Shown piece by piece: positions 33,194 through 45,645 of a stretch of 64,000 nucleotides of DNA. The position numbers were made by a program, and so were the translations under genes. Every line of letters starts with the position of its first letter. Positions within the stretch are counted from its first letter, which is position 1. Under the pieces are notes generated by a model. The model did no database searches, was not told where the DNA came from, and was given only the letters and a program-made list of their open reading frames with translations. The DNA is taken from contig OZ004583.1 of the NCBI GenBank assembly GCA_963924555.1, positions 5,489,501-5,553,500 of the forward strand. Reading direction: 5' to 3'. The stretch comes from Crambe crambe. Its lineage: Eukaryota > Porifera > Demospongiae > Poecilosclerida > Crambeidae.

Positions 33194-36100
33194 TCATACA
33201 TAATCAAAGTCAGGAAAGGAGATAACTTCAGTTGTTATCTCTTCTATTTCAGAGTCATCAGACGTTGACTCATCTGAATCTGAACTGTCTTCTGTGGTTA
33301 CTGTTGTATGCACATTAGTGCAACCGTGGCATTGACAACCAGGACCACACTGTTGGTTTTTCTTTCTGCACCCACACCTTTGTGATCTGCAACCTTGTTT
33401 GCAGGCACAGCCCTTTGTTAGGAAGTCTATCGTCTCAGAAATTTCCTGCTGCAGTTTGGGGCATTCCCAATCGAACCCATAACTCCCATCATTGTGGCGT
33501 AGCCAGCCACTGGATTCTGGCGCTGGTAAGTTGTGAAGCTGGTCTTCTTTCGATGAGTTTCCCCATAAATGTGCGACCCAGCAACAACGCATCCAGTGGC
33601 GCCACATCGACGTATGGGATGGCATTCTGTCTTCTTCAGTGGTGATGTGGTCGCTTACTATTCCTCTGATGTCATTATACCAGAGTAAGTGTTGTTCCTT
33701 GGGGTCAGTACTACATGGGTGTGCATTGAAAAGTTGTAAGGGAGTCTCAATGTTTTTGAGGGAAGTCATGGATGCATAATGCTGCTTGAAATAAATTGTC
33801 CCAATCAATCGAAGGAAGGCAAGAAAACCCTTCTCAGGTGCATCTCCGGCACATAGTAGGCCATGTATTTCCCTGCCTGTTATGAAGGTTGCATGTTGGA
33901 AAAAGCAATTGAAAAATCCAGCCTTCCCTTGGTTCTTAAAGTATGAAATGTAATCACACCCAGAGCATATGAATAGCATCTGGAAGATGCGTGGAAGCTG
34001 TGATGGTGGTACTGCAGCTAAATCGGGGTCACTCTTCAGTGCCTTTATCACATTGTTTATGTGCACATAAGAACGTGATTCTGATTGAGGAACATTTACT
34101 TGCACCACTACTTCTTTCAAATCCATTTCTGCCACCATTGGTATTCCAATGTTATATACATCAGTATCTGGTGAATAAACAAGTACTCTGTTACACTTAG
34201 CTTGTGAAACATGCCTCCACATTCTCATGTCTGCCTCGTCTGCATTGCTGCTGTACACAGACTCTGGGAATGGCAAAGAATTTCCTGTAATACGGAAAGT
34301 TGTACTGGATGAAAAGCAGCCACTTAGTATGAGGGTTTGACCATTCTTTAGCTTGTATCGGGCTGATTGCAAATAGGACAACCCGATGGCCTCAATGAGT
34401 GATTTTTTGCACTGCCTACAGTCTAGAATAGACCGCCAAGCTGCAGCTGCAGGCGTTGAGGTTGTGGGTGAGAAATCTGCATGTTGGTGATCATGATTAG
34501 CAGAGCTATTTCCCTGATCTCTTCTTTTTTGTTCAAAAATCTTTGGTTGGAAGTTTTGATTGTTGGGACAATCAAATATCAGGTGCACCTCATTTGCTGT
34601 TTGATAATGTTCTGATAGAAATCGATTGAACAAAAACATTGCATAATCACTAATGATTTTATTGTTCCTCAGTGGCTTGCATTGGATTAGGAACATGCCG
34701 TCCAGGATGCTGACCTGGGGTGTCCATCCAGATGGAAGTGTATGTAAAAGAACTGGAGTGTTCCCACCTGCAAAGATGAATGTAAGTGATTAAATAAAAG
34801 AACCTCTCCTTCATTATTTTATTTTGCCACTCACTTGCATATCGTTTCCCCAATTTGTCCTTCCATACAGACTTCACTGACTTGTAGGGATTTCCATTTT
34901 CATCACATATAGCTCGGGGGTACACTGAGTACTGTTCTTTGAGAGGATCATATGACTGTTTGGTGCGATTGCACCATGCAAGGCGTTGCCGTAAACATTT
35001 TGTCACTTGCTTCATTTCTTTTTCTTTTTGATTCATCAGTCGTTTGCTAACTCGTTTGGGGGTAGCCATGGTCAGCAATTTGTGCATACGCACAGGAGCA
35101 TTTGTGCTTGGAGTTTTCAGGATAGTATATTTTATGTAGTTGGTCAAGCCATCTTTGCCTATCTTCCTGAAGTTCAATAGATCATGGGATTGTTGAGGGT
35201 TAGCCTTAACACCAGAAAACACATTTATGAGGCCACGATTTTTTTCCATGTTGGATGGAAATAGATCCTTCAATTCGATTTCCTTGATCATTGCAATGAT
35301 ATTGTCTTCTCTCGCTTTCATCCCAGGTGTGCAGTCGAATATTTCAAGAGATGTTGAAGAACCATTTTTTGAGCAAGGAAGTAACTGATCAACAAGATTT
35401 CTGTGAGCAATGATTCGATAACGGAGGAAGAGGGATGTTTTTTGGAGGTAAGGTTGTGTGGGGTGTACAATTGCCATTTTCATGTCTTTATTGATCAACA
35501 TCTCATGGGCTTCATCTATAGCAACTGCATGCCCCATCTCCCCTTGTATGGATACAGTGAACCCTTTTTTCAATTGATTCAGTATAAATGGTGGAAATTT
35601 TTCCAATTCAGCCAAATGGTTAGGAATGAGTTTCTGATAGGTAGTTCTGTCATATGCTTTGAATATAGGAGCCATTAGCTTTAGAGCAGAGACACGCAGC
35701 TCCCAATTTCGGCACCTGATGGCTAAAAACAGTTGTATGTAGTATGAACAATCTTTTGTTACAAAGTTGTACCAGAATTTCCAGGTATCATCTGATTTTG
35801 CCATTTTTGATGCATATGCATGAAACTGTTCTATCGTGTCTGAATCAGAATAAATTGCTTGTAGTCTCTTCAGTGTGTTAGATAAGGTATTTTCTTTGAC
35901 AAGTACTGAGGGGCTGGGTAATTCAGGACTATTTTTTTCAAAAGATGCTAGCATACCCCTGTACAAGGACTGCCATACTTGAATCAAAAAGTGGTGCGTT
36001 CTTTTGAAGTTAGAGCATTTTTCGAGAGATTTCAATGTTTCACCTTTGAACCCAGATATCTGAGCAAGCTGTTTCAAGCCTGCATGGTAATAGATCTTCA

Positions 36101-38396
36101 TTATTACAGGTTGGAAATTCTTTAACGTGTGCCAATCTCCTGGAAAAATAAGGAGTTTTTCTAGGGAATTGCTGTACAGCCTCTTTATTTCCATGAGATG
36201 TTCGTAGGTTTTCCCATCTCCCACAAGAACTATGTAACCCTTTTGGTGAATTGAAGAGGTTTGAAGTAGCAACTCGGATACATATTTCATTGTGTCACTG
36301 GAGTCTGGATTTTCGTTCACTAACTCCATGTAGTACACACTTGATGGTTTGGGGGAATTTTCAGTGGACTGTGCATAAAAATCCTTGAAATCGCGAAGCA
36401 AATTCTGAGTGCTGGCAATTTTATGCTTTGTAAACATGTAAGTGAACATTTTTGATTCCAAGCCCTCTCTCTCTAATTTCTCATCAGGCCCTTCAAAAAA
36501 TCCTTGTAAAGTCATGTTGGTGGTATGTGTAACCTCACTGCTTGTTTGTGATGATGATGATGTGTGCTGAAGTTGGTCATTCAGGCTTCTGGGTTCCAAT
36601 GTTCTCGGCCTTTTGGGGCCGACTTTCCCAAGCTTGTGTGGTGAGCTGGAAGGGGAATTGGTGCAGTGTCTTTTGTGTGGTGTTGAAATAACTGCCGCTT
36701 GGGAAGTGGGGGGTACATTTTCTCCATTGGTTGCTAAGGATGGTTCTTCAGCATACACACATTCTGGATTGGTCGTTACAATTTGTATTGTAGTACCATG
36801 AAAACTCCTGCTTTGGTCGCCACAGTATACTGCTGCATTACTCTCTAACATGTCAAAATTATCAGCACTACAGACAGACAATACGTTCTCTGGAAGGGTG
36901 TCCCATACGGTCTTGTCCCGCTGACCACATGCTACCTCAGTAATGAAGCGGTCATGTGTATCAGCAGAGGATGTAACTCCTAGCCGATTAAGGATCTTTA
37001 GCAATTTTCGAGACCCTCCACACATCTCAACTGTGTCAGCTAGGAGTGTATGCATGAGTGTTGGCTTCTGTGTGTTTGTACAAAAAGAAAGTTGTGTGAA
37101 TAAAAAAAATCTTCTCAATTTTTTAACTTCGTTGTTTTCTTCACAGGAAATGCCATGCCTCTCCCTTGTGGACCTGGTCATTAACTCGAGGAAGTGCCAA
37201 AGCTGAGGATTGATTGAACTGATATGTTCATCTATATTCAAACATTCTGGATCAGAGAGCCAATCGTCATCACAAGTCTTGGATATCTCTGCATGTATCA
37301 AATTGTTTACCAAGTCTCCAGCTGCTCTAAGTGTCTTTATAGCAGTGTCGGTGGTATGAATGTATGAGGGTTCTTCAGGGTTATTACATGTACTACTTCT
37401 CCCCAATGCCCATGACAAGCTAATTAGTAGATCCCCCCCTTTCCTATAGAGCAAGGTACCAAATTTTTTATGTATGCACGTATGCTCCATATGTAAGTGT
37501 AGATGCATCTGCAGTTGTATTAGCAGCCATTTAGATGTGAACTTAATCGTACCTTCTTTTCCTTCCAGGATGCATTCACTATCTGGGGTAGATCGGAGAT
37601 ATTCTTTTAGAAAAAAATTGGAAACATCAGGAAGCATCATTGCTCGCTGATTTAGTAGTTCTCTAGCTACATACAGTACAGTGTCTAAGATAGCTTTGGA
37701 CAATCTGTTGGTTAATGTAGTTCCTTCCCATATGGTGATTAGATGTTGGAGATTATTTTTCTCTCTTTCTTCAAGAGACTTGACTATAGCAAGATGATTT
37801 TTGTAGCAGCTTAAACAAATATTATCGTCATCTGAAAGTAACTCAGAATCATTACTTTCAGCATGTGGGTGGAGAACCTGATTCACTAGAAATGGATTTG
37901 GGCTGTGCCTGGTAAAGCAGGTGCCAGTTTTGGCTCGAGCACCACAGCTTGCACATGACCTGGGGATGTTCAACTGATTGTACAGTTGACTGTAATGTTT
38001 TTTGCATAGGAAATTCTGTTGGTGATTGGAAGATACATGCAGTGTGTCTTGGAGTTCACTTAAACTTGTAGAAGGAGTGATCAGTTTCGAGTCTGAAAGA
38101 CAGTATGGAAACATGCAATGAGGTCTATCGGTAAGATGTTTTGTGGGCATCACTAATTTCTTCCATTGTGGGATGAAACCTGGTGGGTGTGTACGTTTGG
38201 CTTCCTTGTAATGTGCTTTGCATATGCAGCTGTCATGATCAGGCTCATTGTCCCAATGTTTTTTCAAATACTCTCGTTCTGCATCTCCCCATGCACCATA
38301 GTGTAAGTATGGAGGGTTATATCTTCCACATAGAGAGCAATTGCTACAGGGTCTTTCAGGATGATATATGGAGCTCATGTACTTTTTACTCATCAT
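33194..38396 (-). CDS. Large DUF6589/PIN-like/CXC-domain protein
   Basis: Two exons, 38,396-34,835 and 34,767-33,194, are separated by a 67-base intron (GTGAGT...TTTGCAG). Joined length is 5,136 bases: 1,711 residues and a stop. The N-terminus has several Cys/His-rich modules (CSNCSLCG near residue 17, CASCGARAKTGTC near 150, CLSCYKNH near 195). SADNFDMLESN (about 510), VGDGKTYEHL (about 724) and FPGDWHTLKNF (about 749) fit DUF6589, which looks like an RNase H-type fold. After the splice, DGMFLIQCKPL leads into a PIN/FEN-like region with acidic residues D1253, E1365/D1367, SPDTD (D1388, D1390) and SGCD (D1459). Residues 1,640-1,672 form a tesmin/TSO1-like CXC motif, then an acidic tail. The role is unknown; nucleic-acid cutting and binding are inferred. 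The frame is fully open, and no inverted ends were found, so host gene or mobile-element gene remains open. Confidence 0.85.
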
Positions 38397-39690
38397 GCAT
38401 GTATCTGTTCAAGAAAAAATCAAAGGTTATTTAATAGGCATGGTCAATTGAATGGCCATGGAAATTTCTGACTTATAGTTAAAGCACACTTGTAGGTAGC
38501 ATTGTTAGAAGCTTTGCAAGCTCAACTGTGATAATATATTATAGTCAACAGCAGCATGCCCTAATACATTTTCCTATGGTATTTTGCCACTCAACAAAAT
38601 AAATATCTGGAGAATTTGGAAATTTCGATGGACGTTCAATTGACCCCACCTATCAAATAAGGCCCAAGTAACTATTAATGTTTACCTTTCCCCCTTCTCC
38701 ACAGATGTTGAAATCCAAGTCAGACTGCTCAGACTGCTAAAACTGGTCAACTGGTGTGGCTACAGACATTAGCCATAGAGTGTGCTTACTTAGTATTAAT
38801 AATTATTTTCCATTCCTTACCTTTCAATAATGATGAATGTATCATTACAATTGAGTCTAATATTTTCATTCCTTGGCTACTGGGACACAAAAAAAGGATG
38901 GATGTTTTACATCAGTAGAGCTTCTGGAAGCCATTCATGATAAGTTTATACTCTACATACCTTTAAGATGCATTTGGCCCTCGTTTGTGTAGGCCTACTA
39001 CAGAAGCATACTTCGGGTTGTAACTACAACCACGAAGTTATTTTAGCCACAAAATTTTACCGAGTTGTAGTCTTGTGCCATGGCAACCGTACAGCCAAAT
39101 TTTAGGTACAGTATAGCTAGTATGCATGCGGTAGAAATTTTTTGCTAATCATGAAAAATGTGCGATTTGATAATGAATTAATTCATCGTGGAAAATAAAT
39201 CTCGTGTTTTAAGGGGATTTGGGCACGCGTGCGTTTTGACTGATTCAGTGTAAAACATGCATTGAATACCCAATGGAACATTTGATTGTTCCTGAGCTTA
39301 GATTCTTTCTATAGACTCAACTATTTGGTGAACAGCTGACAGACGTAGCTATGCACACACAATAATTATATGGCAGCGAATTGTGACAGTGTTTGTTTGA
39401 TCATGCATGCACAGTTTGATTTTTGATATAAGATAAGGAAAATGTCTTCTTGGCCGGGTCTTGCAATGAAAGGACAGTAATTTTGTGTAAAAAAATTTGT
39501 GTGATACACAAGAAAATTCTCAGAACAAAACAAAATTTCCAGGCAGGAAAATGATACATCATGTGCATTGGCGATTCTGAGGGGAGAAATTTTCCTGATT
39601 TTGCCATTTTTGGCATAGTATCGTGACATCAGTATACCAAATATTATGAAATGCACATACGTAGTCTCCGGTACGTTGGCGATTAGCAAA
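38397..39690. other. 5' flank of the large gene, non-coding
   Basis: No gene supported. A short hairpin CTTCGGGTTGTAACTACAACCACGAAG-like stretch lies at about 39,011-39,037. Minus-strand frames at 39,366-39,689 show no motif. Confidence 0.45.
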
Positions 39691-39865
39691 TACAGTGGAA
39701 CCCCTAAATGTGGACTCCCTGAAATGCAAAAACCTCTCTAATCAGGACATTTTTTCTTGTCCCAACACAATACGTATAAATGTGTATAATTTAACCCCTG
39801 AAATAGGATAATCAGGACACTTTTCGCTGGTCCCAAAGGTGTCCGCATTTAGAGGTTCCACTGTA
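39691..39865. mobile_element. Pogo/Tigger-like MITE, 175 bases
   Basis: TACAGTGGAACCCCTAAATG at the left pairs with CATTTAGAGGTTCCACTGTA at the right, about 25 bases with few mismatches. TA at both edges suggests the TA target duplication used by Tc1/mariner/pogo. The inside repeats ATCAGGACA and TGTCC and encodes nothing. Confidence 0.88.
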
Positions 39866-39877
39866 ATTATGCCTTGT

Positions 39878-40953
39878 TAATTGTTGGGCGAGCAAGCGTA
39901 TTCAGCAATTGAATTCCTTTTCTATTTTTTGTCCTTTTTATCCTTCTAATTGTTTTTTTTCCCAGCTCATTTATAATTACTTTTGCAATGTTAATGTCAT
40001 AGTATAAATGTACATAGTGACAGAAAGTTAGCTAACTCTAATATTGGATTTAGCTAGCTCAGTTAAATCTAAATTGAATTGCTTACTTACTATGGTTTCT
40101 CAGCAGTCATTTGTACTTTGACTTATTGAGCTAAGATATTGCAGTGGTTGTGGCAGCTGCATACGCAGGAGGCTGTAGCGCCTCTATGAAAAAATGCTGT
40201 AGAAAGCAATAAGCTCTAGCTGTTTGTTCTAAGTGCTATGGACATGTTTCATTTGTGGGGTCAAAGGTCTTAAAGATTCTGAGCCACTAGTGATTCAGCA
40301 GTGCAAGTTCCTAGAGCAGGTTTATAGCTAAGACCAATCTGACAGAAGTTATTTTGCAGCAAGAAGAGAATTTTGAAAATCATCTCACCCTGAGAGCAGT
40401 CAAAGACAAACTCCAGGCTGCTGATCGTGTTTACGTGAGAACCTTGCTGCTCTCTCCCGTGATATTAGTTGGATGAGACTATGGGATGAGGCCAGGGAGC
40501 AAGGTATTCGAGGCGCCAGGGCAATTGCCACAGTCCTTCGTGTTATCACCATCCCAGTGTTCACAGACAATTTCGCCTGTCCTGTGTGCGGGCACAAGTA
40601 CGGCAGGAGCAACATTCCTGCGGATCATATCACCAAGGTTCACCTCGGCTGCGAACTCAAGCACCTGCTGCACCTTCTCACAACCCCTTGCGAGGAAACT
40701 TTTGAAAAGGCACTATCACTCAGAGCAATATTGCACACAACTCTTTAGCAAGTTATTGTATCATGTCACATCATGAGCCTGGTTATTTCACATTATTTTC
40801 TCTCTGTATGTATCCCTTGCGGGCTTTACAATGAAATTTTGAAATTTTGTATGCCCGCTAGCTATTGACGTACCAAATGTATATATATCGCGAATCTCGA
40901 TTGACATGACTGCACTGGTGTGTGTCTCGCTCGCTTCGCTCGCTCGCCAATTA
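39878..40953. mobile_element. Candidate element with GCGAGC-type ends
   Basis: The left edge TAATTGTTGGGCGAGCAAGC and right edge CGCTCGCTCGCCAATTA are imperfect inverted copies. A second pair of the same kind bounds 52,984-53,684, and the last 28 bases of the two right edges are identical. The inside holds a LINE-type zinc-finger fragment. No target duplication could be defined, so the boundaries are tentative. Confidence 0.45.
40433..40748 (+). pseudogene. LINE-type C-terminal zinc-knuckle fragment
   Basis: The frame gives WMRLWDEAREQGIRGARAIA, then FACPVCGHKYGRSNIPADHI and TKVHLG, then CELKHLLHLL. A W-x-LWD helix, a Cx2C...Hx4H knuckle and a leucine-rich end are typical of the carboxyl end of sponge and cnidarian non-LTR reverse transcriptases. 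No RT core is present. Confidence 0.55.
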
Positions 40954-43727
40954 TGTCGACTACGTACAAAGCTGAAGTGATCGTAAGCCTGAAAGGCAAA
41001 CCAGATGAAGAGCTCCAGTTACAAACTCGTAGCCTGCAAGATGCAATAGATGGACTGCCTCCGGAGGGTGTCCTGGTAAGAGTCCAGGCTGCAGGGGTCT
41101 GTCACTCTGATCTTCACATTTGGCATGGGCACTACAAGGTAAGGTTTAGCTAGGTGTATGGAGGGAAATGTACATTTCAAGGTGGAATTTGTAGATGCTA
41201 GAAATCAGTATGATCCAGTGCAGTGAATACTAAGTAGAAGGAAGAAGTTAATTGCAGTGTAACATTGTTTAGTAGGGTGATATTAGTAGTACAATATGGT
41301 GAGGTAGTGCCTCAGCCCATGTTTGAATGCCAAGTCTGAATATTAACTAGCTCACCTGGGACCAAATTTCACAATCTGATCTTGTAGCTTCAACGCAGAA
41401 AGAAATAGTTAGCTTGCACTTGGGTGTTCTCAGTAGCCTCGCGCCAGGCTCTCAAGAAGGGGGAGGGGGGAGGAAAAGAGAGCCTGGTTGCCACTGTCTA
41501 CGCATGCGCTGATTTTTCCGCGATTATGCGGAATCTGGATACTTGCCTGTATATGTCAGTTGTCCTTTTTACCCTTGAAAAGTTGAATCTTACAGGAGTG
41601 TGTCTCAAATGGATACTGTTAGGGCAATTTTCAACATTCGTGTGCCTTCCCACGGGCTATGGCAAGAGTCTATGTTATCAGACTATTCCTTTCTTCAAGG
41701 ACTTCAGCTTGGTTGTGCAGGCTATTGTTTTGACAATACTATATGACTCTCTTCATTATAAAAATATGTTGTGACTATCCGTTTCATGCAAATTACACAC
41801 ATGTAAGGAAAGATGCCAGGGTCAACAGATATGATTTCAGCAGCTGCTCAAGGATTGTCACCCACTGCTTCTTCATTGCAGTAGTGTTACTCAAGATGAG
41901 GACACTTCTATTACTGTTCACTACAAACGACAAACCCTCGTGGTAGAAACAATGTTTATTTGTATTAACTGTTTTAATTATGCCATGACGTTTTATGACT
42001 AACATAGCACGCGCGTGGTGATTCGCGGCTAAAAAATCAGCACATGCACAGACAGTGGCAACCAGGCTCTCTTTTCCTTCCCCCTCCCCCTTCCTGAGAG
42101 CCTGGTGCGAGGCTAGTGTTCTCAGCTGCACCGTATATCTTGAGTTATATACAAAAGTTCATGTTTCTTGTGAACATGAGTGAGTGATGGTTAACTGGTG
42201 GCTTTCGCTTCCTGCTGATCAATATATACGCTTAATATAAATGAAAAGGAAGAGTTGTCACTCACTTTTCATAGCTTCTATAATAGCCTATTTGTTCAAA
42301 GGGGAGTCCTTTGTTTGAAGTTTACCTGTGGCAGGTTATTGGTCTGGTAACCAGATCTTTTTAAAATTCTGGTAACTGGATTAAATATTAGCCTGCATAA
42401 GTTAATTTTCCAGAATCATGATGTACAGCTTATAGGCCACTATTTGTTGATCATATGTTTCTCATCAGATGGTTTTGCTCAGACTGATGCGGGCGGGTGG
42501 CATAGTATAAGCCATTATGTCATTATTTCGATAGTTCTATTCAGTCATTTCCCACAGGAGTTGATACAGTCAGGGTATAGGAATTCAATTATAATGGCCA
42601 AATCCTGTAAGTAGAGTAATGCGGGCGGGGGATGAGAAATTTATAATCAACCAATAGTGGCCTTAATAAGGTGAAAAGTTTACCTGCTGAGACAATCAGA
42701 CATTTTCTTCTTTGTATTGACACAGATTGGTAAAAATGACAGTGACATTTATAAGTTCATTGACCATCCGGACATGGGCACACCTCCCATCATCCCAGGA
42801 CACGAGATAGCAGGATTGGTTCACACCATGGGAGAAAAGGCTTCCGAAACATGCTGTTTATCAGTTGGGGACAGAGTGATTGTGTACCCATGGATTGGTT
42901 GCAATGATTGCCCAGTTTGTTTGGAGGGGAATGCAAACTTTTGTCCTGTGCTGACTCAGGAGGTTGGTTTCTGTTCGGATGGTGGTTATGCTGAGTTTGT
43001 GCAAGTTTTGCACTGGCGTTATGTTTTGAAGTTTCCTGAGAACATTTCTTTCTCGTTGGCTGCCCTCTTGCCCTGTAGTGCCCTCACTTCATTTTCTGCC
43101 CTCAGGAAGTGTGTGCAGGTTGCCAACAGAGTGCGCAAGTGGAAGAGGGATGTTATTGTGGTTGTGTGTGGATTGGGAGGGCTGGGTCAGTGGGCTCTGA
43201 ATCTCCTCCCCTTTTGTCTGGGGCGTGACAGGATCAAAGTGGTGGGCATGGACAGAAGAGAGATGATACTGTCAAAGGTTTCTGAGTTTATTCATTGCAG
43301 TTTTCACATATGTCCAGCAGACTCAGTGGAACAGCAAGTGCAGAAATTTGAGCAGAAATTCCAATTCCACCCTGATATTGTTCTAGACTTTGTGAATTCC
43401 ACAGAAACTTTTGCTTTGAATGTTAAATTGCTGGCTAAGAGTGGCATTCATGTTATGATTGGTCTTTGTGGAGGATTAGGTGAACTTCAACTTCCTCTAG
43501 CTGCCCTTAGTGGGTCTATTCACACAGGACACTTTACTGGTTCACTCTATGAGCTTGAAGAACTGGTGAAAGTGGTGGCAGAGAATGACATAAGTCCTCC
43601 ACTCATGAAAGAGTATAGGTTGAATGAAGCAACACAGGCACTCAATGATTTGGATAAAGGCTTACTAAATGGAAGAGCTGTGCTTATCATGGAAGAACAT
43701 TCATCTGAACAAAAACAATCTGCTTAG
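40953..43727 (+). CDS. Zinc-dependent alcohol dehydrogenase (MDR family), two exons
   Basis: Exon 1 is 40,953-41,138 and exon 2 is 42,726-43,727; the intron (GTAAGG...ACACAG) is phase 0 and 1,587 bases long. The product is 395 residues, slightly long for the family. Exon 1 carries GVCHSDLH with the catalytic-zinc Cys50. Exon 2 carries GHE (87-89) and the structural-zinc cluster C121, C124, C127, C135. LPCSALT supplies C179 as the third catalytic ligand, and GLGGLG (211-216) is the nucleotide-binding turn. It should oxidise or reduce an alcohol/aldehyde with NAD(P); the substrate cannot be told. The start ATG is the first in frame and abuts a repeated GCGAGC-rich segment. The intron holds a young inverted-repeat insertion. 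Confidence 0.9.
41434..42115 (+). mobile_element. Inverted-repeat element with RecQ-like helicase fragment
   Basis: Both ends carry about 85-base inverted arms (41,434-41,518 and 42,031-42,115), roughly 93% matched, starting TAGCCTCG(C/T)(G/A)CCAGGCTCTC. GTGTTCTCAG flanks both sides (41,424-41,433 and 42,116-42,125), a 10-base target duplication. The inside encodes a fragment with STFVCLPTGYGKSLCYQTIP, the Walker A region of RecQ-type helicases. It sits inside the dehydrogenase intron. The 9-10 base duplication suggests a Mutator-like mobiliser, which is inference. Confidence 0.9.
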
Positions 43728-45284
43728 CTAAGTACATAGAAGGGGATCTGTGCTATGTATTCAACATTCTGTTAGCCAAATTATTTTTATTATTCAAGTC
43801 ACACAAAAAATCATTGACAACTGAAAAAGGTTGCAATAATAAATTATTACTACCTGCAGAGAGACAAAAATAATATAATGCAGAGCAAAACTGATTGTGG
43901 TGTGTATTTACACAAAAAAAGTCCCTTCCAACACAGTAGCTAGAGAAATGAGAACGTATGTAGTACCATTAACAAGTAAAATGGCAACAGCAATTCTGTA
44001 AGTCCTTTTTTGATTAAATGGTGTCGAGGGCATGCAAATCCAGGCATGCCCTAGTCTAATAGACTATACACCTGCATGTCATTGAATTGGCTGGCACGGC
44101 AGTTGTATCTCATGTGGTCATCTATTATTATTGTAACTGTCTACATACTAATACTGAAGCTGTCACCAGGAATTCAATCCATGTCAGGTACTAGCTATTA
44201 ATAATACGTCACTTACATAATAAGTGAGGTATCTTTAACTGTAGCTAAAGAATAGACTACCTCACAACCTCTACTTGCTATCCAGTTTTATGCATGATAA
44301 TGCTTTACTCTAACCTATAGCATAGCTAGATTGTATAGACTAGGATTGGAAACGCAATATAAACTGCCCAGCCACTCCTTATTGTGCATGCCTGCATTAA
44401 TTAATACAATAAGAAAAAAGAAATTTGGGTATTGAGTGTGCAGCCATTGATTCTGGTGATTTCTTTCAGGTTCTTCTTTACCTCTGCACCTTCTTGTTCT
44501 CTGCCCGAACTATGAGTGAAGATATTGAAGCCTCCCTATCAGTCGATCATCCCTGAGGAATATAATATTAGTACTCTAATCTTTGAGCTATTTCTTGGCA
44601 AGGGAATGCATACATTTGGAAGCATAGGTGCAGGGCATGAAGGAATGTGTCTAAAATACATGCAAAGTAGTTCACAGTTTACACTAAGATGTGCTAGTTA
44701 TGTGATCACTTCCTGCATGTCTGGTGGCTTGTACTAGAATTTGACATTTAATATTACTGTATTTTACCTGTGATATCTCAGAAATGCTTTCAGCTAGTGC
44801 TTTCATTTTTTGATCCTTACTAAATGAAAGGTTAGTGATCATTCTCTTTACCTTTAATTCAGCAAAAACTCAGTACCCTCTTATCAACAAGGAAACAGGA
44901 TATGGGTTGCTTTAATTTCCTCTAGAATGTAGCCATAAAAACTACACACACTCACATAGCTACACTCTACAACAACAGAAACTGAAATGGGGGGAATCAT
45001 AAATACGAACAGTCGGTGAAATACACAAAACAAGGTCAGGTAGCTATTTCATAAACTGGCAGTTACACTGTGGTGTGGAAACGCAGCCCTGTGGCTGCAT
45101 CGTCAACCAATGCTCCACCCTACAGTGAATGGCATCATCTGACTAAGTTCTTTTTGTCAATATTTATTGTGACGAACACATCATCAACTTTGAACTTTGA
45201 AAAAAAATTAAATGTGACGTACGTATCAAAGTTGCATATTTGTATATTCATTCCATTAGAGCCCCCACCCCCTTCCTCCAGTTG
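43728..45284. other. Intergenic, no gene seen
   Basis: 3' flank of the dehydrogenase followed by about 1.5 kb with no supported gene; a 74-codon frame at 44,516-44,737 is unrecognised. Confidence 0.5.
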
Positions 45285-45415
45285 GTTTAGTATGGTGGGT
45301 ATTGATCATCTGCCCCTGTACTTATCATGATGGTTTAGTATAGTGGGTATTAATCATTTGCCCCTGCATGTACGTATTGTGATGGTTTAGTACTATTGAT
45401 CATCTGCCCCTGTAA
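45285..45415. repeat. Degenerate tandem repeat, three copies
   Basis: GGTTTAGTAT(G/A)(G/T)TGGGTATT then GATCATCTGCCCCTGTA recurs at about 45,286, 45,329 and 45,382, with unit length of 43-57 bases. Confidence 0.8.
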
Positions 45416-45596
45416 GTGGAATTTAGGGTTTACTGCCTGTAGTCCCTGAAGTAGGAATAGTTAGCTCGTAGTTTGGTGATGGGTAATGGTTATGACTCGT
45501 TTTATTTGTTCATCACCTTACGTATTCGTACCACCCGCCCACGCGCACCGTCAAATATAAATTATTCGCGAAATTACATAATTTTGACTCAACTGG

Positions 45597-45637
45597 TTTC
45601 AGCCGGTTTCAGCCAGTTTCAGCAGGTTCAGCTGGTT
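45597..45637. repeat. GGTTTCAGC(C/A) short tandem repeat in front of oxygenase gene
   Basis: Four to five 10-11 base units (TTTCAGCCGG, TTTCAGCCAG, TTTCAGCAGG, TTCAGCTGG) end nine bases before the ATG, so they lie in the probable 5' leader. Confidence 0.8.
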
Positions 45638-45645
45638 CCTATATC

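Noticed and set aside
34659..34767. Two separate minus-strand proteins of 1,245 and 500 residues
   Set aside because: A 67-base GT-AG intron joins them in frame exactly, and the family phrase DGMFLIQCKPL lies across the second part.
38397..39250. Terminal inverted repeats around the large DUF6589/CXC gene
   Set aside because: Comparing 32.6-33.2 kb with 38.4-39.3 kb by eye showed only an 11-base chance match (TCAATTGACC type).
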